Source of the DNA: an uncultured Flavobacteriaceae bacterium
Lineage (GTDB): Bacteria; Bacteroidota; Bacteroidia; Flavobacteriales; Flavobacteriaceae
Length of the DNA stretch: 64,000 nucleotides
NCBI GenBank assembly: GCA_947500525.1
Contig: CANMSH010000004.1
Location: forward strand, 124,001-188,000
Reading direction: 5' to 3'
Position numbers and translations under genes: made by a program. The notes below the pieces were generated by a model. It was not told the origin of the DNA, made no database searches, and worked only from the letters and a program-made list of their open reading frames with translations. Below, piece by piece: positions 56,311-64,000 of this stretch. Position 1 is the stretch's first letter, and each line of letters starts with the position of its first letter.

Positions 56311-57348
56311 ATGAAACAAAATTTAGGTGTAAACCAAAATGTGTTAGAGCTCGTTGGTAATACTCCGATGATTCGTCTTAATAAAATTATAGAAGGATTA
56401 GAAGGTGAGTTTTTCACAAAGTTTGAAGGTTTTAACCCAGGCCATTCAACCAAAGACAGAATTGCCCTACATATTATAGAGCAAGCCGAGAAAAAAGGAA
56501 TCCTTAAGAAAGGAGATACAATTATAGAAACCACTTCTGGTAATACAGGTTTCAGTATTGCCATGGTAAGTATTATTAAAGGTTATGAATGTATCCTTGC
56601 GGTAAGTTCTAAATCCTCGAATGATAAGATTGATATGTTGAAAGCGATGGGAGCTAAAGTATATGTATGCCCTGGGCATGTAAGTGCTGATGACCCTCGA
56701 TCGTATTACAACGTTGCTAAAAAATTACATTCTGAAATTGCAGATTCTGTTTATATCAATCAGTATTTTAACGAGTTAAACTTAGAAGCGCATTACAATA
56801 CAACTGGACCAGAAATTTGGAATCAAAGTGAAGGCAAATTAACCCATTTAATTGCGGCAAGTGGAACAGGAGGAACAATTTCTGGAGCAGCACGATTCTT
56901 GAAAGAACAGAATCCTGCTATTAAAATCATTGGTGTTGACGCTTTTGGTTCAGTCTTGCAGAAATTTCATGAAACGGGTGAGTTAGATCCATCAGAGAGC
57001 TACCCTTACAGAATAGAAGGATTAGGTAAAAATTTGATCCCTACCGCCACAGATTTCGATGTTATCGACAAATTTGAGAAAGTAAATGATGAAGATAGTG
57101 CCCATAGAGCACGTGAAATTGCCTTGACTGAAGGCTTGTTTGCAGGATACACTAGTGGTGCCGTTATGCAAGCTGTAATGCAGCTCGCTGAAAAGGGAGA
57201 GTTTGATGCACAAAGTAAAGTTGTTGTTATTTTTCCAGATCATGGATCAAGATATATGTCAAAAATCTACAGTGATGATTGGATGAGAGAACAGGGATTT
57301 TTTGATTCTCAAAAGGAAGCACAACAAGTTATTGAATATATAAAATAG
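56311..57348 (+). CDS. PLP-dependent cysteine-synthase-like enzyme, probable cysteate synthase
   Basis: A 345-residue fold-type II PLP enzyme. PLP lysine Lys48 is in GHSTKDRIA, the substrate loop is TTSGNTG (74-80), and the phosphate-binding loop is GTGGTISG. Sequence alone says cysteine synthase or cystathionine beta-synthase superfamily. Because the next gene is a serine palmitoyltransferase-like enzyme, the pair resembles the capnine pathway of Capnocytophaga and Flavobacterium, in which this enzyme makes L-cysteate from phosphoserine and sulfite. I therefore favour cysteate synthase; an ordinary cysteine synthase is the alternative. ATG 56311 is chosen over TTG 56302. It has its own terminator. 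Confidence 0.85.
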   Translation: MKQNLGVNQNVLELVGNTPMIRLNKIIEGLEGEFFTKFEGFNPGHSTKDRIALHIIEQAEKKGILKKGDTIIETTSGNTGFSIAMVSIIKGYECILAVSSKSSNDKIDMLKAMGAKVYVCPGHVSADDPRSYYNVAKKLHSEIADSVYINQYFNELNLEAHYNTTGPEIWNQSEGKLTHLIAASGTGGTISGAARFLKEQNPAIKIIGVDAFGSVLQKFHETGELDPSESYPYRIEGLGKNLIPTATDFDVIDKFEKVNDEDSAHRAREIALTEGLFAGYTSGAVMQAVMQLAEKGEFDAQSKVVVIFPDHGSRYMSKIYSDDWMREQGFFDSQKEAQQVIEYIK

Positions 57349-57370
57349 ACTCAATTTATACAATGTTAGA

Positions 57371-57403
57371 AGAGGTTCTTTGCGGAAAAGAGCCTCTTTT
57401 TTT
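57371..57403 (+). terminator. terminator after cysteate-synthase-like gene
   Basis: AGAGGTTCTT (57371-57380) pairs with AAGAGCCTCT (57388-57397) with one G-U, followed by seven T. Confidence 0.82.
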
Positions 57404-57428
57404 GTTAAAAAAAATTGAATAATACTTT

Positions 57429-57458
57429 TTGTGTAGCCCTAAAAAAGTGGTTACTTTG
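57429..57458 (+). promoter_or_regulatory. Bacteroidetes promoter of acyltransferase gene
   Basis: TTG (57429-57431), a 19-base spacer and TTACTTTG (57451-57458, 7 of 8 to TAnnTTTG) give the full TTG-N19-TAnnTTTG layout. It lies 17 bases before ATG 57476. Confidence 0.6.
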
Positions 57459-57475
57459 CAATTGTCTAAAAATCA

Positions 57476-58729
57476 ATGGAGATGAAAGATTTATTTGAAA
57501 GAATAATAAAGGATAAAGGACCTTTAGGTAAATGGGCGAAACAAGCTGAAGGATATTATGTATTTCCGAAGTTAGAAGGACCAATTTCTAATAGGATGCA
57601 TTTTAATGGAAAAAAAGTTATTACCTGGAGTATAAATGATTATTTAGGACTAGCAAATCATCCAGAAGTATTAAAAGTTGATGGAGAGGCCGCTGCAGAG
57701 CATGGTATGGCTTATCCGATGGGGGCAAGAATGATGTCTGGGCATACAAAGTTTCATGAACAATTAGAACAAGAATGCGCAGATTTTGTAGATAAAGAAG
57801 CAGCTTATTTAGTAAATTTTGGTTACCAAGGAATGGTATCGGCTATAGACGCTTTAGTATCTAAAAATGATGTTATTGTGTATGATATGGATACACATGC
57901 GTGTATTATAGATGGTGTTCGCTTGCATGCAGGAAAACGTTTTGTTTATAAGCACAATGATGTTGAAAGTTTGGAGAAAAACCTTCAAAGAGCTACTAAA
58001 ATGGCAACCGAAAATAACGGAGGAATCTTAGTCATTTCTGAGGGCGTTTTCGGAATGCGAGGAGAGCAAGGACGATTGAAAGAGATCGCTGCCTTAAAGC
58101 GTAAATATAACTTTAGACTATTGGTAGATGATGCTCATGGTTTTGGGACGCTTGGTGAGGGTGGTAGAGGTACTGGTTTTGAACAAGGCGTTCAAGATGA
58201 TATCGATGTGTACTTCGCAACATTCGCCAAATCAATGGCAGGTATTGGTGCTTTCTTTGCTGCCGATAAAGATATTATTCAATATTTGCAATACAATATG
58301 CGTTCGCAAATGTTTGCTAAATCATTGCCTATGCCTATGGTGAAAGGAGCATTAAAACGCTTGGATATGTTACGAACAATGCCCGAATTGAAAGAAAAAC
58401 TTTGGGCGAATGTGAATGCATTGCAAAGTGGTTTACGAGAAGCTGGATTTGATTTAGGAACAACTCAAACTTGTATAACTCCGGTTTTCTTAAAAGGCGA
58501 TATACCAGAAGCAATGGCAATGGTAAATGATTTAAGAGAGAATTATGGTGTTTTCTGTTCAATTGTAGTGTATCCTGTAATACCTAAAGGGTTAATTATA
58601 TTAAGATTAATTCCAACAGCTACGCATACCTTAGAAGATGTAAAAGAAACAATAGAAGCGTTTTCTGGGATTCGTAGTAAACTAGAGGGCGGCGTTTACA
58701 AACGTATTGCTGCGGCAATGGTACAATAA
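57476..58729 (+). CDS. alpha-oxoamine synthase, probable cysteate fatty-acyltransferase (capnine synthesis)
   Basis: A 417-residue fold-type I PLP enzyme of the serine palmitoyltransferase/KBL/AONS family. PLP lysine Lys252 is in TFAKSMAGIG; the Asp-Asp-Ala-His stretch DDAHGFGTLGEGG (218-230) and His141 (DTHACIIDG) are in place. It condenses an amino acid with an acyl-CoA or acyl-ACP and releases CO2. The gene lies directly downstream of the cysteate-synthase-like gene, so the preferred call is condensation of cysteate with a fatty acyl thioester to 3-dehydrocapnine, the core of sulfonolipids needed for efficient gliding in Flavobacterium. A sphingolipid-type serine palmitoyltransferase is the alternative. 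An in-frame ATG at 57482 is a possible start. Confidence 0.87.
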   Translation: MEMKDLFERIIKDKGPLGKWAKQAEGYYVFPKLEGPISNRMHFNGKKVITWSINDYLGLANHPEVLKVDGEAAAEHGMAYPMGARMMSGHTKFHEQLEQECADFVDKEAAYLVNFGYQGMVSAIDALVSKNDVIVYDMDTHACIIDGVRLHAGKRFVYKHNDVESLEKNLQRATKMATENNGGILVISEGVFGMRGEQGRLKEIAALKRKYNFRLLVDDAHGFGTLGEGGRGTGFEQGVQDDIDVYFATFAKSMAGIGAFFAADKDIIQYLQYNMRSQMFAKSLPMPMVKGALKRLDMLRTMPELKEKLWANVNALQSGLREAGFDLGTTQTCITPVFLKGDIPEAMAMVNDLRENYGVFCSIVVYPVIPKGLIILRLIPTATHTLEDVKETIEAFSGIRSKLEGGVYKRIAAAMVQ

Positions 58730-58755
58730 TAACATACGCAATATAAAATATAGAG

Positions 58756-58787
58756 AATCCGGTACTTTTAAAAGTGGCGGATTTTTT
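58756..58787. terminator. bidirectional terminator
   Basis: AATCCG pairs with CGGATT and CTTTT with AAAAG across small internal mismatches, followed by T-runs. It lies between the convergent acyltransferase and tsaD genes and touches the tsaD stop. Confidence 0.7.
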
Positions 58788-59817
58788 ATTCTAAAACAGA
58801 CATTCTTGCTTTCGCAGAAACGGTATTGTCGTCGAAATTTCCCTCCAAATATTTATAATATCCGGTGATTCCAATCATCGCCGCGTTGTCTGTAGTATAT
58901 TCAAATTTAGGAATATAGGTTTGCCATTGGTATTTTTTCTCTGCCTCAACTAGTGTTTTTCGAATTCCTGAATTTGCCGATACTCCTCCGGCTATAGCGA
59001 TACTTTTAATACCCGTTTTTTTGACCGCCTTTTTCAACTTTATGAGTAAAATATCGATAATCGTCTGTTGAATAGAAGCACAGATATCATGAAGGTTTTC
59101 TTTAATAAAATTGGGATTCTCTTGTTCCTTTTTTCGAATAAAGTAGAGGATTGCAGTCTTTAAACCACTAAAACTAAAATCCAATTCGTTTTTAGTTTTG
59201 GGTTTGGGAAACTCGAAAGCTTTTGGATCTCCTAATTGGGCATACTTGTCAATAAAAGGTCCACCAGGATAAGGTAGGCCCAAAATTTTTGCCGATTTAT
59301 CAAATGCTTCGCCAACGGCATCATCTATGGTTTCTCCCAAAATTTCCATATCAAAGTAATCATTCACACGAATCAACTGCGTATGTCCTCCGCTAATAGT
59401 GAGGCAAATAAAAGGGAAAGAAGGTTTCTTTTGAGCTTTATCACGTATAAAATGTGCAAGAATATGTCCTTGCATATGATTTACGGCAATCAAAGGAATC
59501 TGAAGAGCTAATGCCATTGATTTGGCAAATGAAGTGCCAACAAGCAATGATCCCATAAGTCCTGGGCCTTGTGTAAAAGCGATAGCACTCAAATCTTTTT
59601 TGTCAATATTTGCTTGAATTAAGGCCTCTTGAACAACTGGTACAATATTCTGCTGGTGAGCTCTTGAAGCTAATTCGGGCACCACACCCCCATATTTGGA
59701 ATGAATTTCTTGATTTGCGACAACATTTGATAAAATAGTATCGTTAGCTAATACCGCAACGCTTGTATCATCACATGAAGATTCGATAGATAGAATGTAA
59801 ATCGTTTTTTTGTTCAT
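58786..59817 (-). CDS. tsaD: tRNA N6-threonylcarbamoyladenosine transferase
   Basis: A 343-residue ASKHA-fold protein. ILSIESSCDDTSVAVL at the N-terminus and the metal-binding NHMQGHILAHF are diagnostic, with ITISGGHTQLIRV further on. It transfers threonylcarbamoyl to A37 of ANN-decoding tRNAs. ATG 59817 gives the typical MNKKTIYILSIESS; an upstream in-frame ATG at 59838 adds seven residues. It is divergent from the tamB-like gene. Confidence 0.96.
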   Translation of the reverse strand: MNKKTIYILSIESSCDDTSVAVLANDTILSNVVANQEIHSKYGGVVPELASRAHQQNIVPVVQEALIQANIDKKDLSAIAFTQGPGLMGSLLVGTSFAKSMALALQIPLIAVNHMQGHILAHFIRDKAQKKPSFPFICLTISGGHTQLIRVNDYFDMEILGETIDDAVGEAFDKSAKILGLPYPGGPFIDKYAQLGDPKAFEFPKPKTKNELDFSFSGLKTAILYFIRKKEQENPNFIKENLHDICASIQQTIIDILLIKLKKAVKKTGIKSIAIAGGVSANSGIRKTLVEAEKKYQWQTYIPKFEYTTDNAAMIGITGYYKYLEGNFDDNTVSAKARMSVLE

Positions 59818-59832
59818 TAAATATGAAAAAAG

Positions 59833-59847
59833 GCACAAAAATTGTGC
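59833..59847 (-). promoter_or_regulatory. terminator-like hairpin just before tsaD
   Basis: GCACAA pairs with TTGTGC across AAA; on the minus strand six U follow (after CC) and the tsaD start is 15 bases away. It could be a small attenuator, or it could end antisense transcripts. Confidence 0.3.
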
Positions 59848-59928
59848 TTATAAAATGTGTACTTTTAATGTTGCAAATTTATAACAAATAAATCTATCAA
59901 AAGAGTAAAAAAAATAACCAAAAGAATC

Positions 59929-62900
59929 GTGCTATTTCTAGCACTTTTCCTGCTCATAAGTGTTATTTTATTACGCCTTCCTGCTGTACAAACCTATTTA
60001 GGTAAAATTGCTACAAATCAATTAAATAAAACATACAATACAAATATTGTTGTTAAGAAAGTAGATCTCTCCTTTTTAGGAAATGTGAAATTGAAACAAA
60101 TTGATATTAAAGATCATCATAAAGATTCTTTAATTTATATCGAGAATTTGACGACTTCTGTGTTTAGCTACAAAAATATCATGGATAATAAATTAGAGTT
60201 AGGTGCGGTCGATATGGATGGTCTCATTTTTAATATGATTACCCATGAAGGAGAAACCAATGATAATTTGAGTGTTTTTGTAGATAAGTTTGATTCGAAA
60301 AAAGAAAGTTCTTCTGATGTGCCACCTTTTTTATTAACGTCATCGCAAATGAATTTATCAAATGCGCGATTTACCCTTTACGATAAAAATAAACAGTCTA
60401 TGCCCATAGTATTTTATAGGAATATGAATGGAGCAATTGAGAATTTCAAAATAGACGGACCAAATGTAAATGCAAATATTCGCGGATTGAATTTTGATGA
60501 TAATCATGGCATTCATGTTATAGATTTAACATCTGATTTTGCATATACCAAGGAAAATATGACCTTGAGTCAAACAACATTAAAAACAGAAGGATCTAAA
60601 TTAGTTGGTGATGTTGTTTTTAAGTATCATGATGGAAAATTATCTGATTTTAATAACAAAGTACAAATTGAGGCGAATTTTGAAGAATCATCCATTGCTT
60701 TACGCGATTTGAATAAGTTTTACAATGAGTTTGGTACCAATGATATTATACATTTTACAACAAATGTGACCGGGACGTTAAACGATTTTAAGTTAAACGG
60801 ATTGAGATTAAGATCAAACAGAAATTCGATTATCAATGGAACCTTTCATTTTAAAAATGCCATTAATAATGAAAACGGATTCTCGTTGAACGCTCAAATT
60901 AGCAGTTTATCATCAAATTATCAAAATCTAAAATTGTTATTGCCTAACATTTTAGGTAAAACGCTGCCTTCATCGTTTGAAAAATTTGGAAGATTTTCTA
61001 TTAGAGGTAATTCATTTGTAACGAGTGAAACGGTTGATGCCAAGTTAGAAATGAATAGCATTTTAGGTAAAACCTTGACCGATTTAAAACTCACAAATAT
61101 TGACGATATAGACAATGCAAATTATAAAGGTAAAGTAGAATTTGTAGATGTAGAACTAGGTACAATGATTAATGATAGTCTTGTTGGTAAACTTTCCCTT
61201 ATTGCCGATGTAGAGGGTAAGGGTTTTACTTTAGAAACCTTAAAAACAAAGGTAAAAGGGAATGTGTCGAAGCATCAATATAAAGGCTATACCTATAGTA
61301 ATATAGATGTAAATGGAGTCTTTGAAAACCAATTGTTTAACGGAGAGCTCAATGCGAATGATGAACACTTAAAAATGAAGTTTAAAGGGCTTGCAGATTT
61401 GTCTTCAGCGATTTATAAATTTAATTTTAGCGCTGATGTCTCTCATGCCGAATTTAACAAATTGAATTTGTTTAAAAGAGATGAAAAAGCAATTCTGAAA
61501 GGGAGAATGGATATTAACCTACTTGGTAATTCTTTAGATAATATGTCTGGGGCAGTTGTATTTAGAAATGCATCTTACACAAATCAAAATGACAACTATT
61601 ACTTTACTGATTTTAATATCAACTCTAAATTTATTGACACCACAAGAGTTATTAAGGTGAACTCAACCGATATAGTGACGGGTACCTTGAAAGGTCGATT
61701 TAAATTTAAGGAGTTAGAGAAATTGGCACGAAATTCATTAGGAAGTATTTACACCAATTTTGAACCCAAAAAAGTTACTTCAGGTCAATTTTTAGACTTT
61801 AATTTTAAAGTTTATAATAAAATAATTGAAATCTTTTTTCCAGAAGTTAAGTTAGGATCTAATACCTCAATAAAAGGAAAAATAATCGCAGATAATGAAA
61901 AATTTGAACTCACGTTTAAATCTCCCGAGGTAGAAGCTTATAAAAATATTGCAAAGAATATACGATTGCAAATTGATAATAAAAACCCACTATATAACAC
62001 CTTATTAAGTGTTGATGAGGTAAACACCAAATACTATAATATTGCTGATTTAAATTTGGTAAATGTAACACTAAATGACACCTTATTTTTTAGAACAGAT
62101 TTTTTAGGTGGTACAAAATTAAACGAAAAATTTGATCTAAGTTTTTATCATACGTTGAATGAAAATAACAAATCGGTCGTAGGTCTAAAAAAATCGGATA
62201 TTAATTTTAAGAATAACGAATGGCTAGTCAATCCTACAAATAACAAACAAAATAAAGTAGTTTTTGATGAGGAATTTCAAACTTTTGCATTTGATAGAAT
62301 AAATGTCATTTCAAAGGATCAAGAAATAGACTTTGCTGGTGTATTTACAGGTAAAAATGATAAGGATGTCACATTAAATTTGAAAAATGTAAAGTTAGAA
62401 GGTATTACACCAAAAGTTGATAGCCTTGATATAAAAGGATTGGTGAATGGTTCTATAAACTATAAGCAAATAAAAGGAACGCCATTACCCTTGGCCGATT
62501 TGATTGTTAATGATTTACACTTTAACGATATAAATCAAGGTGATTTGGTTGTAAATGCTTTAGGCGATAATTCACTGCAAAAATATATTGTAGACGTCTC
62601 ACTACAAAATGATAAGATAAAAAGTATTGATGCCCGAGGTGAAATTGATTTTGAAGCAAAAAATCCTACAGTTTTTGCTAATTTCAGTTTGAATGACTAT
62701 TCCTTAGTACCATTCAATCCATTAGGGAAGGGAGTAATTGACAAAATTAGAGGAAATGTTACTGGGCAAGGAGTTATTACGGGTTTACTAAGAAACCCTG
62801 ATTTTGATGGGGAGTTAACCCTAACTAATGCAGGAATTGCAATACCTTATTTGAATGTTGATTACGATTTTATTGGAGTTTCTAAAGTAAGCATGAGTAA

Positions 62901-64000
62901 GCAACGATTTCGGTTTTTACCCACTACTTTGGTCGATGTGATTCATGACACTGAAGCAACACTGCTCGGAGATATATCACATAATAGATTTACTGATTGG
63001 TATCTAGATTTGAAATTAAATACGGATAATTTCTTGGTGTTGAATACTACTGAAAATGAAGATATTCCTTACTATGGTACAATTTTTATTGGGAGTGATG
63101 TGAATGGAGAAAGAGCGAATGCAAGTATTAAAGGATATACAGATGCCTTGGTTATAGATGCAACGGCATCGACAAAAAAAGGAACCGAATTTATTATTCC
63201 GTTGAGTGATGTGAGTACCGTGGGAAACTCTAAGTTGATCAACTTTATTACCAAAACCAAACAAGGAACAGATGAAAATAAGTTTGAAGAAATTGTATTT
63301 GATCAGGTTGAAGGATTGACCTTGAATTTTGATCTTGAAGTTACAAAAGATGCTATTGCCGAAATTGTAGTTGACAAAAATACAGGAAGTATTCTAAGAG
63401 GAAGCGGAAATGGTTTCATGTCTATTGCAATTAATACAAAAGGGAAATTTGAAATTGATGGTGTTTTCGTAGTTGATAATGGTATTTATGAATTTAGAAA
63501 TATTGTCAATAAAGATTTTATAGTTCAGCCTGGTGGTACTGTAATTTGGGATGGTAATCCTTTTGATGCTTATTTAAACAATATTACTGCCATTTATCGA
63601 ACGAAAGCAAACCCGGCAACATTATTAGATAACGTTACTTCGCGAGAAATAGATATTGATTTAGTTGCAAAGATCTCGGGACAATTATTAAACTCTGAGA
63701 TAGATTTTGATTTAGAGATTCCGAATTCGAATTCTTTAGTGAATTCTGAATTAGCGTTTAAACTAAGTGATGAAGATAAAAAAATGACGCAGTTCTTTTC
63801 GCTATTAACCACCGGATCATTTATTAATTTAGATGAAGGTAATTTAAGCTTTGATGGTAATGCCGCTTTAACAGGAACAATATCCGAGAAAATATCGGAT
63901 ATTCTTTCTAGTATTTTGAAGAGTAAAGGAGATATTTTTGATGTTGGGGTGAATTATACACCAGGACAAAGAGGAAACAGTTTTAATACGAGTTTGGTAA
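59929..64000 (+). CDS. TamB/DUF490-like translocation and assembly protein, 3' end outside window
   Basis: The frame is open to the last base, giving at least 1357 residues. The N-terminus is a single hydrophobic helix (LFLALFLLISVILLRLPAVQT), followed by long beta-helix-like repeats of short Asn/Asp-rich strands typical of AsmA/TamB proteins; the final part (FFSLLTTGSFINLDEG and GDIFDVGVNYTPGQRG) matches the DUF490 C-terminal domain. It probably bridges inner and outer membranes and moves phospholipid or helps outer-membrane assembly. The first standard start codon in frame is GTG 59929, right at the helix; the frame runs back to 59869 without ATG, GTG or TTG, so a non-standard start near 59881 is possible. 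Divergent tsaD/tamB is common in Flavobacteria. Confidence 0.86.
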   Translation, partial: MLFLALFLLISVILLRLPAVQTYLGKIATNQLNKTYNTNIVVKKVDLSFLGNVKLKQIDIKDHHKDSLIYIENLTTSVFSYKNIMDNKLELGAVDMDGLIFNMITHEGETNDNLSVFVDKFDSKKESSSDVPPFLLTSSQMNLSNARFTLYDKNKQSMPIVFYRNMNGAIENFKIDGPNVNANIRGLNFDDNHGIHVIDLTSDFAYTKENMTLSQTTLKTEGSKLVGDVVFKYHDGKLSDFNNKVQIEANFEESSIALRDLNKFYNEFGTNDIIHFTTNVTGTLNDFKLNGLRLRSNRNSIINGTFHFKNAINNENGFSLNAQISSLSSNYQNLKLLLPNILGKTLPSSFEKFGRFSIRGNSFVTSETVDAKLEMNSILGKTLTDLKLTNIDDIDNANYKGKVEFVDVELGTMINDSLVGKLSLIADVEGKGFTLETLKTKVKGNVSKHQYKGYTYSNIDVNGVFENQLFNGELNANDEHLKMKFKGLADLSSAIYKFNFSADVSHAEFNKLNLFKRDEKAILKGRMDINLLGNSLDNMSGAVVFRNASYTNQNDNYYFTDFNINSKFIDTTRVIKVNSTDIVTGTLKGRFKFKELEKLARNSLGSIYTNFEPKKVTSGQFLDFNFKVYNKIIEIFFPEVKLGSNTSIKGKIIADNEKFELTFKSPEVEAYKNIAKNIRLQIDNKNPLYNTLLSVDEVNTKYYNIADLNLVNVTLNDTLFFRTDFLGGTKLNEKFDLSFYHTLNENNKSVVGLKKSDINFKNNEWLVNPTNNKQNKVVFDEEFQTFAFDRINVISKDQEIDFAGVFTGKNDKDVTLNLKNVKLEGITPKVDSLDIKGLVNGSINYKQIKGTPLPLADLIVNDLHFNDINQGDLVVNALGDNSLQKYIVDVSLQNDKIKSIDARGEIDFEAKNPTVFANFSLNDYSLVPFNPLGKGVIDKIRGNVTGQGVITGLLRNPDFDGELTLTNAGIAIPYLNVDYDFIGVSKVSMSKQRFRFLPTTLVDVIHDTEATLLGDISHNRFTDWYLDLKLNTDNFLVLNTTENEDIPYYGTIFIGSDVNGERANASIKGYTDALVIDATASTKKGTEFIIPLSDVSTVGNSKLINFITKTKQGTDENKFEEIVFDQVEGLTLNFDLEVTKDAIAEIVVDKNTGSILRGSGNGFMSIAINTKGKFEIDGVFVVDNGIYEFRNIVNKDFIVQPGGTVIWDGNPFDAYLNNITAIYRTKANPATLLDNVTSREIDIDLVAKISGQLLNSEIDFDLEIPNSNSLVNSELAFKLSDEDKKMTQFFSLLTTGSFINLDEGNLSFDGNAALTGTISEKISDILSSILKSKGDIFDVGVNYTPGQRGNSFNTSLV

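Overview
The window looks like chromosomal DNA from a marine-type member of the Flavobacteriaceae (Bacteroidetes). Evidence: low G+C; no consistent Shine-Dalgarno sites but several matches to the Bacteroidetes -7 box TAnnTTTG; many short N-terminal signal peptides or Cys lipoboxes; a TonB-dependent receptor paired with a DUF4249 lipoprotein; a type IX secretion sorting domain; flavobacterial gene pairs such as divergent tsaD/tamB; and a probable capnine (sulfonolipid) gene pair. I saw no rRNA, tRNA, CRISPR array, IS element or prophage.

Region 1 (1-6355) is the accessory part: a tightly overlapping, same-strand biosynthetic operon whose 5' end lies outside the window. It combines a type III polyketide synthase with a dissociated fatty-acid-like set (ketosynthase, ACP, FabZ-like dehydratase, FabI/FabL-like reductase), two related SAM methyltransferases, its own phosphopantetheinyl transferase and a small membrane protein. 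The set suggests a dedicated acyl chain made on the ACP, handed to the type III enzyme and methylated. The product cannot be read from sequence.

Region 2 (6397-17449) holds a secreted metzincin-type protease, an ABC ATPase without a permease, a lipoprotein prolyl oligopeptidase, dihydrolipoyl dehydrogenase, a MATE exporter, a flippase and an exported tyrosine-rich repeat protein. Region 3 (17682-23783) is a probable inorganic-carbon module: small exported protein, SulP transporter, UspA-like protein, beta-carbonic anhydrase, DUF2490 protein and a second SulP transporter. Region 4 (23938-32312) has a DinB-like protein, a murQ/small membrane protein/ATP-grasp operon, a TonB receptor with its lipoprotein partner, and a monomeric isocitrate dehydrogenase.

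A noncoding stretch of about 0.95 kb (32313-33257) with several strong hairpins precedes the housekeeping block (33258-47546): rplS, trmD, an esterase, a cold-shock protein, prmC, ribD, a YigZ-like protein, a thioesterase, dnaA, a tyrosine phosphatase, a T9SS-exported sugar dehydrogenase, an RsmI-like methylase, cell-wall enzymes and dapF. The last block (47696-64000) has a DegP-like protease, GAPDH, ligA, a YhhN protein, a YbaB protein, an oligopeptidase B-like lipoprotein, the probable capnine pair (cysteate-synthase-like and acyl-transferring PLP enzyme), tsaD, and a tamB-like gene that runs off the end. Transcription units are separated by strong, often bidirectional hairpin terminators, several of which contain a stop codon.
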